Positions 1-8,168 of a stretch of DNA of 64,000 nt are shown in pieces. The stretch is from Hasllibacter sp963833115 (lineage in GTDB: Bacteria; Pseudomonadota; Alphaproteobacteria; Rhodobacterales; Rhodobacteraceae). Position 1 is the first letter of the stretch; the number at the start of each line of letters is the position of its first letter. The notes under the pieces were generated by a model. The model was not told the origin of the DNA. It was given only the letters and a program-made list of their open reading frames with translations, and did no database searches. The translations under genes and the position numbers were made by a program. Location of the stretch: NCBI GenBank assembly GCA_963833115.1, contig CAWHWS010000002.1, forward strand, positions 744,001 to 808,000, given 5' to 3'.

Positions 1-8
1 CCGCGCGT

Positions 9-28
9 GGCCCCGGGCGCCCGGGGCC
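9..28. terminator. Perfect GC palindrome downstream of coxG
   Basis: Ten-base arms (9-18 and 19-28) are exact reverse complements. The element lies 15-34 nt beyond the stop codon of the leftward CoxG-like gene, so in RNA it forms a very stable hairpin that probably ends that transcript. No T-run follows, as is common for hairpins in this window. It could also stabilise the mRNA inside a longer operon that continues off the left edge. Confidence 0.5.
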
Positions 29-42
29 GCGGCGCGGACGGC

Positions 43-666
43 CTAGCCGAGGAGCTTCTTGAAGAAGCCCTTCTTCTCCTGCCCCGGGGCGTGGGGCGGG
101 GTGGGGTCCTGGGGGCCGCCGGCGCGGATCGACGGCTCGTCCGCCGGCGCGGGGTCGGCGCCGCCCGTGGGCGCCTGGGCCGACATCGCCTCGGCCGGCA
201 CGGTGTCGACCGGCGCGCCGGGCCCTTCGACCTGCTCCTGGAAGCGCTCGAAGAACTGGTCGGCCATCTTGCGGGCGAAGGCGTCGACGACCCGGCCGCC
301 GAGCTGCGCCAGCTTGCCGCCGACGCGCGCGTCGACCGCGTAGCCGAGCTCGGTGCCCGTGCCGTCCGAGGTCCGCGCCAGGGTCACGTCCGCGCCGCCC
401 TTGGCGAAGCCGGCGGGCCCGCCCTTGCCCTCGCCGGACATGCGCAGGCGCTCGGGGCGGACCATGTCGTCCATCGCGACGGCGCCGCGGAAGGTCGCCT
501 TCACCGGGCCGACCTTCTGCGTGACCGTCGCCTCGAAGCCCGCCTCGGCGCTGCCGGTGAGCTCGGTGCAGCCGGGGATGCAGGCCTTGAGCACGTGCGG
601 GTCGAGCAGCGCGGCCCAGACCGTCTCGGGGTCGGCGGCGATGGTGCGGGTGCCGGTGAGTTCCAT
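43..666 (-). CDS. coxG: CoxG-like SRPBCC-fold protein (CO dehydrogenase subunit G family)
   Basis: A 207-residue protein. Residues 1-145 match the CoxG/SRPBCC pattern: MELTGTR start, ADPETVWAALLDP, a CIPGCTEL stretch, and a K-G-GG-P segment followed by YAVDARVGGKLAQLGGR. CoxG proteins are thought to recruit or assist molybdenum hydroxylases of the CO dehydrogenase/xanthine dehydrogenase family at the membrane. The tail (about 146-207) is low-complexity, rich in Pro and Ala, and ends in the basic, aromatic KKGFFKKLLG, a likely membrane-anchoring end. I chose the internal ATG at 666 because the family begins there; an upstream ATG at 705 would add 13 unrelated residues. No CoxMSL genes are visible, so the partner enzyme lies outside the window or is different. 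Confidence 0.8.
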   Translation of the reverse strand: MELTGTRTIAADPETVWAALLDPHVLKACIPGCTELTGSAEAGFEATVTQKVGPVKATFRGAVAMDDMVRPERLRMSGEGKGGPAGFAKGGADVTLARTSDGTGTELGYAVDARVGGKLAQLGGRVVDAFARKMADQFFERFQEQVEGPGAPVDTVPAEAMSAQAPTGGADPAPADEPSIRAGGPQDPTPPHAPGQEKKGFFKKLLG

Positions 667-804
667 GCATGTCTCCGGGGTGTGTTGGCGCGGACAGTGG
701 ATCACGAAGACGGCGCGCCGTCACGCGGCGGATGGGGGCCCGCCCGGGGCAGGAGGGCAACAGTGCGGCCCGAATGCGGCTTCCGGCGATAAACTGCCGC
801 GCAT

Positions 805-813
805 AGTATAACA
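805..813 (-). promoter_or_regulatory. Possible extended -10 element upstream of coxG
   Basis: Read on the minus strand this is TGTTATACT, a TGn-TATACT extended -10, in the only A/T-rich spot between the divergent coxG-like and nuclease genes. It would give a leader of about 130 nt before coxG. I see no convincing -35. A TATAAC at 807-812 on the plus strand could instead serve the rightward gene, so the assignment is tentative. Confidence 0.3.
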
Positions 814-868
814 ATGTCAGTTACTTGGCGGGTTGCGCCGCGCGTGGTCCCCCTCCATTCCGCCGGGG

Positions 869-1342
869 ATGCGACACCTGTCGTTCCCCCTCCTGGCCGC
901 GCTCGCGGCATCGCCCGGCGCCGCGCCCGCGTTCGACGTGGCGGCCGTGCTCGTCGGCACCGCCCGGGTCGTCGACGGCGACGGCGTGCGGTTCGGCCGC
1001 GTGGAGGTGCGCCTCCAGGGCATCGCCGCGCCCGAGGACAACGCGGCGGCGCGGGACGCGGGCGGGCCCGAGGCCTCGGCCGCGCTGTCGCGCCTGGCGG
1101 ACGGGCGCGAGGTGTCCTGCCGGCTCGACGGGACGACGACGGGGCGCCGGTCGGGCAACCGGCCCGTCGGCCTGTGCGAGGTGGACGGCGCGGACCTGGG
1201 CGAGGCGATGGTGCGGGCCGGGCTGGCGCGCGACTGCCCGCGCTACTCCGGCGGGCGCTATGCCGGCGCGGAGCGCGCCGCCCGCGCGGCCGGCCGGGAC
1301 CTCGCCGCGATCTACCCCCTCCCGCCCTACTGCGCGCGTTGA
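869..1342 (+). CDS. Secreted thermonuclease (SNase)-like protein
   Basis: A 157-residue protein with an N-terminal signal sequence (MRHLSFPLLAALAASPGAAPA) and an SNase/OB-fold domain. The family landmarks are visible: VVDGDGVRFG, the R...APE segment RLQGIAAPEDN carrying the first catalytic Arg and the Glu, and the later GRRSGNRPVGLC with the second Arg, followed by ADLGEAMVRAGLARD. It probably acts in the periplasm or outside the cell on nucleic acid. Several short proteobacterial relatives have not been shown to be nucleases. The ATG at 869 was preferred over an upstream ATG at 833 because it opens directly into the signal peptide. Confidence 0.75.
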   Translation: MRHLSFPLLAALAASPGAAPAFDVAAVLVGTARVVDGDGVRFGRVEVRLQGIAAPEDNAAARDAGGPEASAALSRLADGREVSCRLDGTTTGRRSGNRPVGLCEVDGADLGEAMVRAGLARDCPRYSGGRYAGAERAARAAGRDLAAIYPLPPYCAR

Positions 1343-1428
1343 GCGGACCATCACGAGTGCGTATGTCCGGCTGACCGGGACGCGCGCCGGCGGTTAGACA
1401 TGTCGCGCCAGATGGAGGAGGATCCGCC

Positions 1429-1941
1429 ATGACCGCGTATCGGGCCACGCGCCGCGCCGCCCTGTCGACCCTGGGGGCCGCGATCGGCCTCGGTGCCGCG
1501 GGCCTCGGAGCGCCCGTCCTGGCGCAGGGCCTGGCACCCACGCCGACCATGCGGGGCGGGGCCAACAACTACCGCCCCGGGGCGCCGATCGTCGCGCGCA
1601 TCGGCGGCGGCGGGTTCTGGACCCACGGCACCGTGCTGCGCGCGGGCGACGGCGCGCCTCTGCCCGGCCGCCGCATCCAGGTCTGGGCCCACACCACCGA
1701 GGGGCACGAGCGCGACGCGCGCAGCCATGGCGCGACCCTCACGGGGGCGGACGGGACGTTCCGCATCGAGATGCCGCAGATCGTACCCGCTTTCGGTCAG
1801 CCCCACGGGCACCTCGCCTACGATGCCGAGGACGACCCCGCGGCGGGGCAGGGCGCGTTCCGCACCGTGTTCCTCCGACCGGTGATGTCGAGCGCCGGGG
1901 ACACGTCCCTTCCGGTGTGGTTCGTCCTCGAGCCCGTCTGA
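1429..1941 (+). CDS. Exported intradiol-dioxygenase-fold protein, probably not catalytic
   Basis: A 170-residue protein with a twin-arginine-type leader (ATRRAALSTLGAAIG) and a beta-sandwich like protocatechuate/catechol dioxygenases (GAPLPGRRIQVWAHT, then GADGTFRIEMP). In active intradiol enzymes iron is held by two Tyr and two His. Here the usual DG-x-Y position is DGTF and the YP position is VPAFG; one H-G-H remains near residue 126. The iron site therefore looks incomplete, which suggests a binding or structural role. A strong Shine-Dalgarno (GGAGGAGG) precedes the ATG. The next gene follows after 5 nt, so the two are co-transcribed. Confidence 0.65.
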   Translation: MTAYRATRRAALSTLGAAIGLGAAGLGAPVLAQGLAPTPTMRGGANNYRPGAPIVARIGGGGFWTHGTVLRAGDGAPLPGRRIQVWAHTTEGHERDARSHGATLTGADGTFRIEMPQIVPAFGQPHGHLAYDAEDDPAAGQGAFRTVFLRPVMSSAGDTSLPVWFVLEPV

Positions 1942-1946
1942 GCCGG

Positions 1947-2585
1947 ATGCGGGCGGCGGCGATCTGGGCCGCGCTCGCCCTCGCGCTGGCGGTGCCGTTC
2001 GCGGTGGCCGCGACGAGCCCGCTGCTGGCCTGGCGCGAGCCCGTCTACGTGGCGGCGGGGCTGGCGGGCGTCGCGGGGCTGGGCCTCCTGCTGGTGCAGC
2101 CGCTCCTGGCGGGCGGGTACCTGCCGGGGCTCGGCGGGCGGCGCGGGCGGCGGGCGCATGCGGCCATGGGCGCGGCGCTGGCGGGATGCGTCGCGCTCCA
2201 TGTCGGGGGGCTCTGGATCACGAGCCCGCCGGACGTGATCGACGCGCTGCTGCTGGCCTCGCCGACGCCGTTCTCGGTCTGGGGCGTGGCGGCGATGTGG
2301 GCTGTGATCGGGGCGGCGGCGCTGGCGCTCCTGCGCCGCCCGCTTCGCGTGGCGCCGCGCCTCTGGCGGCCGGCGCACACCGCGCTGGCGGCGGTGGCGG
2401 TGCTGGGCACGGCGGTGCACGCGGCCCTGATCGTGGGGACGATGGGGCGGGTGTCGAAGGCGGCGCTGTGCCTGCTGGCGATCGGGGCCCTGACGAAGGC
2501 GGCGATCGACCTGCGGTCCTGGGCGCCGCTGCTGCGCCGGATGTCGGTCAGGCGCTGGCCGCCTCGCGCAGGGCGTGGTCCATGA
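1947..2585 (+). CDS. Ferric-reductase-like multi-pass membrane protein
   Basis: A 212-residue membrane protein with about six hydrophobic segments: near residues 3-22, 30-50, 70-90, 110-130, 145-165 and 170-185. Histidines in helices (AHAAMG, ALHVGGL, PAHTAL, AVHAALI) are spaced as in the cytochrome-b-like ferric reductase transmembrane domain, where pairs of His hold hemes. No flavin or NAD domain is attached, so it would work as the membrane half of a small redox system, perhaps with the exported protein just upstream. Its 3' end overlaps the convergent kinase gene by 38 bp. Confidence 0.6.
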   Translation: MRAAAIWAALALALAVPFAVAATSPLLAWREPVYVAAGLAGVAGLGLLLVQPLLAGGYLPGLGGRRGRRAHAAMGAALAGCVALHVGGLWITSPPDVIDALLLASPTPFSVWGVAAMWAVIGAAALALLRRPLRVAPRLWRPAHTALAAVAVLGTAVHAALIVGTMGRVSKAALCLLAIGALTKAAIDLRSWAPLLRRMSVRRWPPRAGRGP

Positions 2586-4023
2586 GCGCGTCGAACCGGG
2601 CGCGCCGGGGGGCGAGGATCGCGGCCAGCGCCGGGTCCGGCGGCACCGTGCGGCCGCCCGCCATGGGCGCGGTCAGGGCGGCCGGGCCGTCCCCGGCGGC
2701 GGCGCGGGCGAGGCGCGCGGCCCCGATCACGCCCGCGGCGCTCGCGGCCTCCGGCACGCGCAGCGGGGTGTCGAGGGCGGTCGCCAGCAAGGAGAGCCAG
2801 AGCGCCGAGCGCGCGCCGCCCCCCGCGACGGCGATCCGCTCCGCGCGCACGCCCGCCATGCGCTGCGCGTCCAGGCAGGCCGCCATCTGGAAGGCGACGC
2901 CCTCCATCGTGGCGTAGCCCAGGAGCGGCAGGTCCACGCCGGGGTGCAGCCCCTCCATCCGGCCGGTGGCGCGCGGCGCGTTGCCGGGCGTGCGGATGCC
3001 GCCCAGAGCGGGCAGGAAGACGGGCGCCTCGGCGATGCGCCCGGTGGCGGCGGCGGCCTCCGCCGCGCCGGCGAGGTCGGCGGCCGGGACCCCGCCCAGC
3101 CGGGCGGTCCAGTCGAGCGCCGCGGTCGCGGTCATGACCACGCCCATGGAGAGGAACGCGCCGGGGACGCAATGGGCGGAGGTCAGCACGGCCCGTTCGG
3201 GGCCGGGGTGGAAGGCGCCGTCCACGACGTTGCTCACGCCGGAGGTGCCGACCGAGAGCACCGCGTCCCCCGGCCGGGCGGCGCCGGCCCCGAGGGTGGA
3301 GCCCATGTTGTCGCCCGCTCCGGCGGCGACGGGCGTGCCGGCCCGCATCCCCCAGCGGGCCGCGAGCGCGGGGCGCAGGCCGCCGGCCGCCTCCCAGGAG
3401 GGACGGATGGGCGGCAGATGCGCCGGGTCCCATCCGGCGGCGGCGCAGAGGTCGGGCGCCCAGGCGCCCGAGGCGCAGTCGAGGAGCTGCGTGCCGCCCG
3501 CGTCCGAGGCGTCGGTGGCGACCTCCCCGGTGAGGTGCAGGCGGACGTAGTCCTTGGTCAGCAGGAGCATGCGCGCGCGCCGCGTCACGCTCGGCTCGTG
3601 ACGGGCGAGCCAGATCAGCTTGGGCGCGGTCAGGCCCGGGTCGGGCGTGCCGTTGGAGCGGCGGCCGATATCGGGGACCGCGGCGAGGAGCTCGGCGCAT
3701 TCGGCGACCGCGCGCCGGTCGTTCCAGAGCATGGCCGGGCGCAGGGGGCGCATGTCCGCGCCGAGCGGCAGGCAGCCGAGCATCTGACCCGAGAGGCCGA
3801 TGCCGCGCACGGCGCCCATCGCGCCCGGATGCGCGGCGGCGAGGCGGTCCAGGCACGCCCAGGTGACGCCGATCCAGGCTTCCGCGTCCTGCTCGCTCCA
3901 GCCGAGCCGGGGGATGGAGACCTCGATCGGGGCCGCGGCCTCCCCGAGGATCGTGTCGCCTCCGTCGATCAGGGCGCATTTGATGCCGGAGGTCCCGAGG
4001 TCGATGCCGATGGAGAGGCTCAC
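2548..4023 (-). CDS. xylB: FGGY-family carbohydrate kinase, xylulokinase-like
   Basis: A 491-residue, full-length FGGY kinase. The N-terminal phosphate loop IGIDLGTSGIKCALID, the LGWSEQDAEAW and GIGLSGQMLG segments, and the catalytic-Asp region AGAGDNMGSTLGAG (about residue 240) are all present, as is the C-terminal AVAGGGARSALW. It phosphorylates a ketose or polyol-derived sugar with ATP; the closest pattern is xylulokinase, but FGGY specificity cannot be read reliably. The GTG start at 4023 overlaps the stop of the SorC-type regulator by 4 nt (GTGA), making it the last gene of the leftward transport operon. Its substrate is presumably what the ABC system imports, possibly after oxidation by the SDR of the divergent operon. 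Confidence 0.85.
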   Translation of the reverse strand: MSLSIGIDLGTSGIKCALIDGGDTILGEAAAPIEVSIPRLGWSEQDAEAWIGVTWACLDRLAAAHPGAMGAVRGIGLSGQMLGCLPLGADMRPLRPAMLWNDRRAVAECAELLAAVPDIGRRSNGTPDPGLTAPKLIWLARHEPSVTRRARMLLLTKDYVRLHLTGEVATDASDAGGTQLLDCASGAWAPDLCAAAGWDPAHLPPIRPSWEAAGGLRPALAARWGMRAGTPVAAGAGDNMGSTLGAGAARPGDAVLSVGTSGVSNVVDGAFHPGPERAVLTSAHCVPGAFLSMGVVMTATAALDWTARLGGVPAADLAGAAEAAAATGRIAEAPVFLPALGGIRTPGNAPRATGRMEGLHPGVDLPLLGYATMEGVAFQMAACLDAQRMAGVRAERIAVAGGGARSALWLSLLATALDTPLRVPEAASAAGVIGAARLARAAAGDGPAALTAPMAGGRTVPPDPALAAILAPRRARFDALMDHALREAASA

Positions 4024-4988
4024 GGATCCTCCAGGAGGGCGGCGGCGGTGGCCTCGTCGGTGACGAGGGTGTCGACCACGCCGCGGGCCAGGAGCGCGCG
4101 CAGGACCGGGACCTTGTGCGGCCCGCCGGCGGCGGCGATCACGTCCGGCACGCGGGCGAGGTCGTCCATCCCCATGCCGATGATGCGCTCGTTGATCGGG
4201 TGGTCGATGGGCCGGCCGGACGCGTCGATCACGGTGCCCAGCACGTCGCCGACGCCGCCGGCCTCGCGCAGCTGCTCGACGGTCACGTCCGAGGGCAGGC
4301 CGTCGCGCATCAGGAGCGAGCGGTCCGAGAGGTCGCCCGCCGCCATCGCCATCGCGTCCACCGAGCGCAGGGTCGCCAGGACGTCGCGGAACACGTCGAG
4401 CTGCATGATGATGTCCCGGCTCTCGGCGGAGCCGGCGTAGAGCGGCGCGGTGAAGTAGCTGTGCCGCGCGCCGATCAGGTCCGCGAGGCGGGTCGTGATC
4501 TCGAAGCTGTTGAGGTCCGAGCCGCGCGTGAGGCCCCCCATCACGGAGACGATCTCGAGGTCGGGGCGGGACATGGCGGCGACGAAGCGGGTCGCGAGGT
4601 CGAGCGTGCCGCCCCAGGACATGCCGAAGAGCCGCAGCTCCGGCCGGGCGAGCACGTCCGACAGGAGATGCCCCAGGGCCGCGCCCACGACCGTCTGGAC
4701 CGCGGCGGGGTCCTGCGGGGCGGGCGCGACATAGGCGGTGCGCAGCCCGTAGCGGGCGAGGAGCGCGGCCTCGGCCTCGGCGCAGGCGGCGAACGGGGTG
4801 TTGAGGGTCACGCGCACGAGGCCGCGGCGGCGCGCCTCCGCGAGGGCCTTGTTGACGCGCAGGCGGGTGACGCCGAGCTTGTCGGCGACGCGCTCCTGGG
4901 TGAGCCCCTCGACATGGTAGGCCCAGGCGACGCGGGCGAGGAAACGCTCCTCGGTGTCGACGCGGGCGAGCTTGGGCGCCCGGCTCAC
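4020..4988 (-). CDS. SorC/DeoR-type sugar-responsive transcriptional regulator
   Basis: A 322-residue protein with an N-terminal helix-turn-helix (YHVEGLTQERVADKLGVTRLRVNKAL, given as separate pieces: LTQERVADKLGVT and RLRVNKALAEARR). It is followed by the SorC sugar-binding domain (LRLFGMSWGGTLDLATRF, IVSVMGGLTRG, VIAAAGGPHKVPVL). Regulators of this family sense phosphorylated sugars and control neighbouring polyol/sugar operons. The GTG start at 4988 sits 2 nt after the permease stop. It probably acts on the divergent promoter at about 8140-8174, sensing the product of the adjacent kinase; that is inference from context. Confidence 0.85.
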   Translation of the reverse strand: MSRAPKLARVDTEERFLARVAWAYHVEGLTQERVADKLGVTRLRVNKALAEARRRGLVRVTLNTPFAACAEAEAALLARYGLRTAYVAPAPQDPAAVQTVVGAALGHLLSDVLARPELRLFGMSWGGTLDLATRFVAAMSRPDLEIVSVMGGLTRGSDLNSFEITTRLADLIGARHSYFTAPLYAGSAESRDIIMQLDVFRDVLATLRSVDAMAMAAGDLSDRSLLMRDGLPSDVTVEQLREAGGVGDVLGTVIDASGRPIDHPINERIIGMGMDDLARVPDVIAAAGGPHKVPVLRALLARGVVDTLVTDEATAAALLEDP

Positions 4989-4990
4989 GG

Positions 4991-5824
4991 CTACTTCACC
5001 GCGCCCATGGTCAGGCCGCGCACGAGGTGCCTGGAGGCCAGGAGCGCGAAGATCAGCACCGGGATCACGATCAGCGTCGAGGTCGCCATGATCTTGCCGT
5101 AGGGCACGTCGTAGCCTTCCATGAAGGTGATCGCCATCGCCGGGGCGGTCTTGGCGTCCTTCGGCGCCAGGATGTAGGCGAAGAGGAGCTCGTTCCACGA
5201 GAAGATGAACGACAGGATCGCCGAGACGGCCACCCCGGGCATCGCCAGCGGCAGGTAGATCGACCGGAAGACGCGCCATTGCGAGGCGCCTTCCAGCAAC
5301 GCTGCCTCTCCGAGGTCCTTCGGGATCGCCCGGAACTGGTCGGTGCACAGCCAGATGACGATGGGCAGCGTGAAGGTGAGGTACATCAGGATCAGGGCCA
5401 GGTGCGTGTCGCGCAGGCCGAGGCCGTTGGAGATCATGAACACCGGGAAGACGAGGATCACCGGGCTCACGAAGCGGTTGGTGATGAACCAGAACCAGAG
5501 GTCGGTCTTGCCGCGGAACTCGAACCGGGCGAGCGCGTAGGCGGCGGGGCAGCCGAGGCCGACCGCCAGCCCCGTGGTGCACACCGCCACGATCAGGGAG
5601 TTGAGGAGCGCGATCCCGACGCGGTCCTCCACGAGCACCTCGACATAGTTCCGCAGCGTCGGCGCGAAGGTCCAGGCGGGCGGCGACTGGAGGGCGACGA
5701 CCTGGGTCTTCAGGCTGGTGGTGACCATCCAGTAGAACGGGAACACGCAGAAGAGCCCGATGGCGAGGAGGAGCGCCGCCTCCCCCCAGCGGCCGCGCCC
5801 CCGGGAGTGAAGGGCGCCGGCCAT
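4991..5824 (-). CDS. ABC sugar transporter permease, MalG type
   Basis: A 277-residue inner-membrane protein with six predicted helices and the binding-protein-dependent transport signature: the EAA loop reads EAALLEGASQWRVFRSIYLP, which docks on the ATPase. The C-terminal order matches MalG-type carbohydrate permeases of the CUT1 family. The ATG overlaps the TGA of the upstream permease by one nucleotide (TGATG), so the two are translationally coupled. It pairs with the other permease to form the channel; the ATPase is encoded on the other side of the divergent promoter. Confidence 0.9.
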   Translation of the reverse strand: MAGALHSRGRGRWGEAALLLAIGLFCVFPFYWMVTTSLKTQVVALQSPPAWTFAPTLRNYVEVLVEDRVGIALLNSLIVAVCTTGLAVGLGCPAAYALARFEFRGKTDLWFWFITNRFVSPVILVFPVFMISNGLGLRDTHLALILMYLTFTLPIVIWLCTDQFRAIPKDLGEAALLEGASQWRVFRSIYLPLAMPGVAVSAILSFIFSWNELLFAYILAPKDAKTAPAMAITFMEGYDVPYGKIMATSTLIVIPVLIFALLASRHLVRGLTMGAVK

Positions 5825-6702
5825 CACCGCATCTCCTTGTAGAAGAGGACGATGTAGACGCGCGCCAGCGCCACCGTGACCGCGAGCATGACGACCGAAT
5901 GGGCGGCGGCCAGCCCGATGTCGAACTGCCGGTTGCCGATCCGCTCGATCAGGACGGCGATGAACTCGGTCGCGTTGCCGGGGCCGCCCCGGGTCATGGT
6001 GAAGGGCATGTCGAAGAGCTTGAGCGTGTCGGCGGTGCGCAGGATGAGGACCGCGACCAGGCTCGGCACGAGGTAGGGAAGCTGCACGTGGCGCAGCAGG
6101 ACCCACTGGCTGCGGGTCTCTAGGGTGGCGGCCTCCTCGATCTCGGGTGGGACGGTCGCGAGCCCGGCCAGGAGGACGAGCGCGACGAAGGGCGTCCACT
6201 GCCAGACGTCCCAGAAGACGACGGCGACGAAGGCGTTGGTCGGATCGCCGATGAAGTTGATCGGCGCGACCCCGAACCAGCCGAGCATCTGGTTCAGGAC
6301 GCCGTATTTCTGGTTCATCATCACCTGCGCCAGCAGGCCCACCACCGCGTAGGTCGTCGCCATCGGCAGGACGAGCGCCAGCCGGGTCAGCGTCTTCAGG
6401 AGTGTCAGGCCGGGCCGGTGCAGCACCAGGGCGATCAGGAGGCCGAGCGCGACCTGGATCGGGACCGCGGAGACGAAGAGGAGGGCCGTGCGGCCCATCG
6501 CGCCCCAGAACGCGCCGCTGGTCAGGGTCTCGGCGTAGTTGGCGAGGCCGACGAACTCGGTTCGCCCGACCCGGGTGAGGTTGAAGTCGTAGAGGCTGCG
6601 CCAGAGCGCGTAGCCGAGGGGCACGATGCCGACCATCAGGAGCGCGACCACCGCCGGGGCGAGGAAGGCGGCGAGGGTCCGTCCGGAGACGCGGGTGCTC
6701 AT
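5824..6702 (-). CDS. ABC sugar transporter permease, MalF/UgpA type
   Basis: A 292-residue inner-membrane protein with six hydrophobic helices and the EAA loop EEAATLETRSQWVLLRHVQLP, placing it with CUT1-family permeases that carry sugars, polyols or glycerol-3-phosphate. The N-terminal segment FLAPAVVALLMVGIVPLGYALW is the first helix. It forms a heterodimer with the downstream permease. It follows the binding-protein gene after a 64-nt gap containing a strong hairpin, which may set the ratio of binding protein to membrane subunits. Confidence 0.9.
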   Translation of the reverse strand: MSTRVSGRTLAAFLAPAVVALLMVGIVPLGYALWRSLYDFNLTRVGRTEFVGLANYAETLTSGAFWGAMGRTALLFVSAVPIQVALGLLIALVLHRPGLTLLKTLTRLALVLPMATTYAVVGLLAQVMMNQKYGVLNQMLGWFGVAPINFIGDPTNAFVAVVFWDVWQWTPFVALVLLAGLATVPPEIEEAATLETRSQWVLLRHVQLPYLVPSLVAVLILRTADTLKLFDMPFTMTRGGPGNATEFIAVLIERIGNRQFDIGLAAAHSVVMLAVTVALARVYIVLFYKEMR

Positions 6703-6730
6703 GGCGGGCTCGTGGATGGGGGCGGAAGGG

Positions 6731-6758
6731 GCGCCGGCCCCCCGGGGGAGGCCGGCGC
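6731..6758 (-). promoter_or_regulatory. Hairpin between binding-protein and permease genes
   Basis: Perfect 9-base arms (6731-6739 and 6750-6758) enclose further C/G pairing. The element begins 8 nt after the binding-protein stop codon and lies wholly within the 64-nt gap before the permease. Such intercistronic stems commonly protect the upstream message or partly terminate, so that binding protein outnumbers permease. A second such hairpin occurs at the same place in the phosphonate operon. Confidence 0.55.
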
Positions 6759-6766
6759 GGGCGGCG

Positions 6767-8107
6767 CTACTGCGCCAGGGGCTTGTCGCCGGAATAATAG
6801 CCCGCGTCCTCGAGGACGGCCTCCATCCGGGTGCCGATCTCGGCGGCGCCCTCCTCGACGGAGACCTCGCCGAGCATCATCCGGGTGCCGAGCTCCTGCA
6901 CGATCTCGGTGATCTCGGGCCATTCGGCGAAGCGCGGGCGGAACTCCGGCACGCCGTCCTGCCAGCTCTCGACCAGGGCGGGCACGAAGGGGAACTCCTC
7001 GGCGATGCCGTCCGTCTCGTAGACCGACTGCCGGGCCGGCACGCCGCCCATGCGCAGGTAGTCCTCGGCGTTGGCCTTGGAGGTGATCCACTGGATGAAG
7101 AGCCAGGCGGCGGCGCGCTCGTCCTCATCGGCCTGGCTCGCGACCGCGAGGGAGAAGCCGCCCAGCGCCGGCTTGCGGCCCGCGGGCCCCTCGGGCTCGG
7201 GCGCGATGGCCAGGCAGTCGCCCAGCGTCGAGGTCTCGGGATCGGCGAGCGAGGAGTAGAACGCGGACCATTCGGTGATGATCGCCACGTCCCCCTGGGC
7301 GAGCGCGTTCACCGCCTCGGCGTGGTCGTAGGCGACGATGCCCTCGGGCATGTACTGCATCAGGTCCTGGCGGAACTGAAGGCCGGCCTGGCTCTCGGGC
7401 GAGCTCAGGTTGGAGCGGAACTCGTCGTCCAGGAACGAGCCGCCGAAGGGCCAGAGCACGCGCGCGAAGCTGTCGGCGGACTGGGTCTCGTTGCGCTTGG
7501 ACTGGAGGGCGAAGGCGTGCTTTCCGTCCCCGGTCAGCGCGGGGCCGTAGGTGTCCTTCAGCTCGGCCCAGGTGGCGGGCGGCCCGTCGAAGCCGGCCTC
7601 CTCCAGCATGCAGGAGTTGTAGAACATCAGCCCCGAGTAGTTGTCGAAGGGCAGTCCGTAGACCTCGCCGTCCCAGGTGCCGAACGCGTCGAGCGTCAGG
7701 GGGAAGAAGTCGTCCAGGTCGAGCTCGGGATCGGCCAGGGCCGCGTCGCCGGTGAACTCGGAGATCGGGACCATCCAGTCGTTCTGCGCGAAGTTGCCGA
7801 TCCACACGAGGTCCACGAGGGCGATGTCGATGTCGCCGCCGGTGACGAAGTCGCGGACCTGCTCGCCCAGCGCGTTCTCGTAGGGGACGGTGGTGACGTT
7901 CATCGTGATGCCGGTCGCGGCCTCGAACTCGGGGATCATCTCGAGCGCGGCGTTGTAGCCCGGCCGGTCGAGGAAGAGGACGTCGACCTCCGTGCCGGCA
8001 TAGGGCGCGGCGGCCTCCTCCAGCGTCCACGCGCTCGCGGCCGTGCCGAGGCCGAGCGCGGTCAGCGCGCCGAGTGACGTGGCGCCGAGTGACGACAGTG
8101 CTTTCAT
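6767..8107 (-). CDS. ABC transporter substrate-binding protein for a sugar or polyol
   Basis: A 446-residue extracellular solute-binding protein (family 1, MalE-like). Residues 1-26 are a Sec signal peptide ending TAASA-W. The mature part carries the expected FEAATGITMNV, ALVDLVWIGNFAQ, GLPFDNYSGLMFYN and AAAWLFIQWITSK segments. There is no lipobox Cys, so it is a soluble periplasmic protein. The ATG at 8107 has a good GGAGG 8 nt upstream; an earlier ATG at 8158 would spoil the signal peptide. It is first in the leftward operon, transcribed from the divergent promoter region shared with the ATPase gene. Ligand unknown; the kinase, SDR and SorC genes point to a polyol or ketose. Confidence 0.88.
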   Translation of the reverse strand: MKALSSLGATSLGALTALGLGTAASAWTLEEAAAPYAGTEVDVLFLDRPGYNAALEMIPEFEAATGITMNVTTVPYENALGEQVRDFVTGGDIDIALVDLVWIGNFAQNDWMVPISEFTGDAALADPELDLDDFFPLTLDAFGTWDGEVYGLPFDNYSGLMFYNSCMLEEAGFDGPPATWAELKDTYGPALTGDGKHAFALQSKRNETQSADSFARVLWPFGGSFLDDEFRSNLSSPESQAGLQFRQDLMQYMPEGIVAYDHAEAVNALAQGDVAIITEWSAFYSSLADPETSTLGDCLAIAPEPEGPAGRKPALGGFSLAVASQADEDERAAAWLFIQWITSKANAEDYLRMGGVPARQSVYETDGIAEEFPFVPALVESWQDGVPEFRPRFAEWPEITEIVQELGTRMMLGEVSVEEGAAEIGTRMEAVLEDAGYYSGDKPLAQ

Positions 8108-8139
8108 GGCGGTTTCCTCCCTGGGGTGCATCCGGCCGA

Positions 8140-8168
8140 TTGACCATTTGTAACGCACGCCATATTAA
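8140..8168 (+). promoter_or_regulatory. Sigma-70-type promoter for the rightward sugar operon
   Basis: TTGACC at 8140-8145 and TATTAA at 8163-8168 are separated by exactly 17 nt, a near-consensus sigma-70 arrangement, 57 nt upstream of the ATPase start at 8225. It is the most A/T-rich short stretch in this part of the window, and it overlaps a promoter facing the other way. This is where the SorC-type regulator would most simply act. Confidence 0.6.

Noticed and set aside
1..666. CO dehydrogenase operon (carboxydotrophy)
   Set aside because: Only a CoxG-like gene is in view. CoxG relatives accompany many molybdenum hydroxylases, and a strong palindrome follows the gene, so an operon with coxMSL is not supported.
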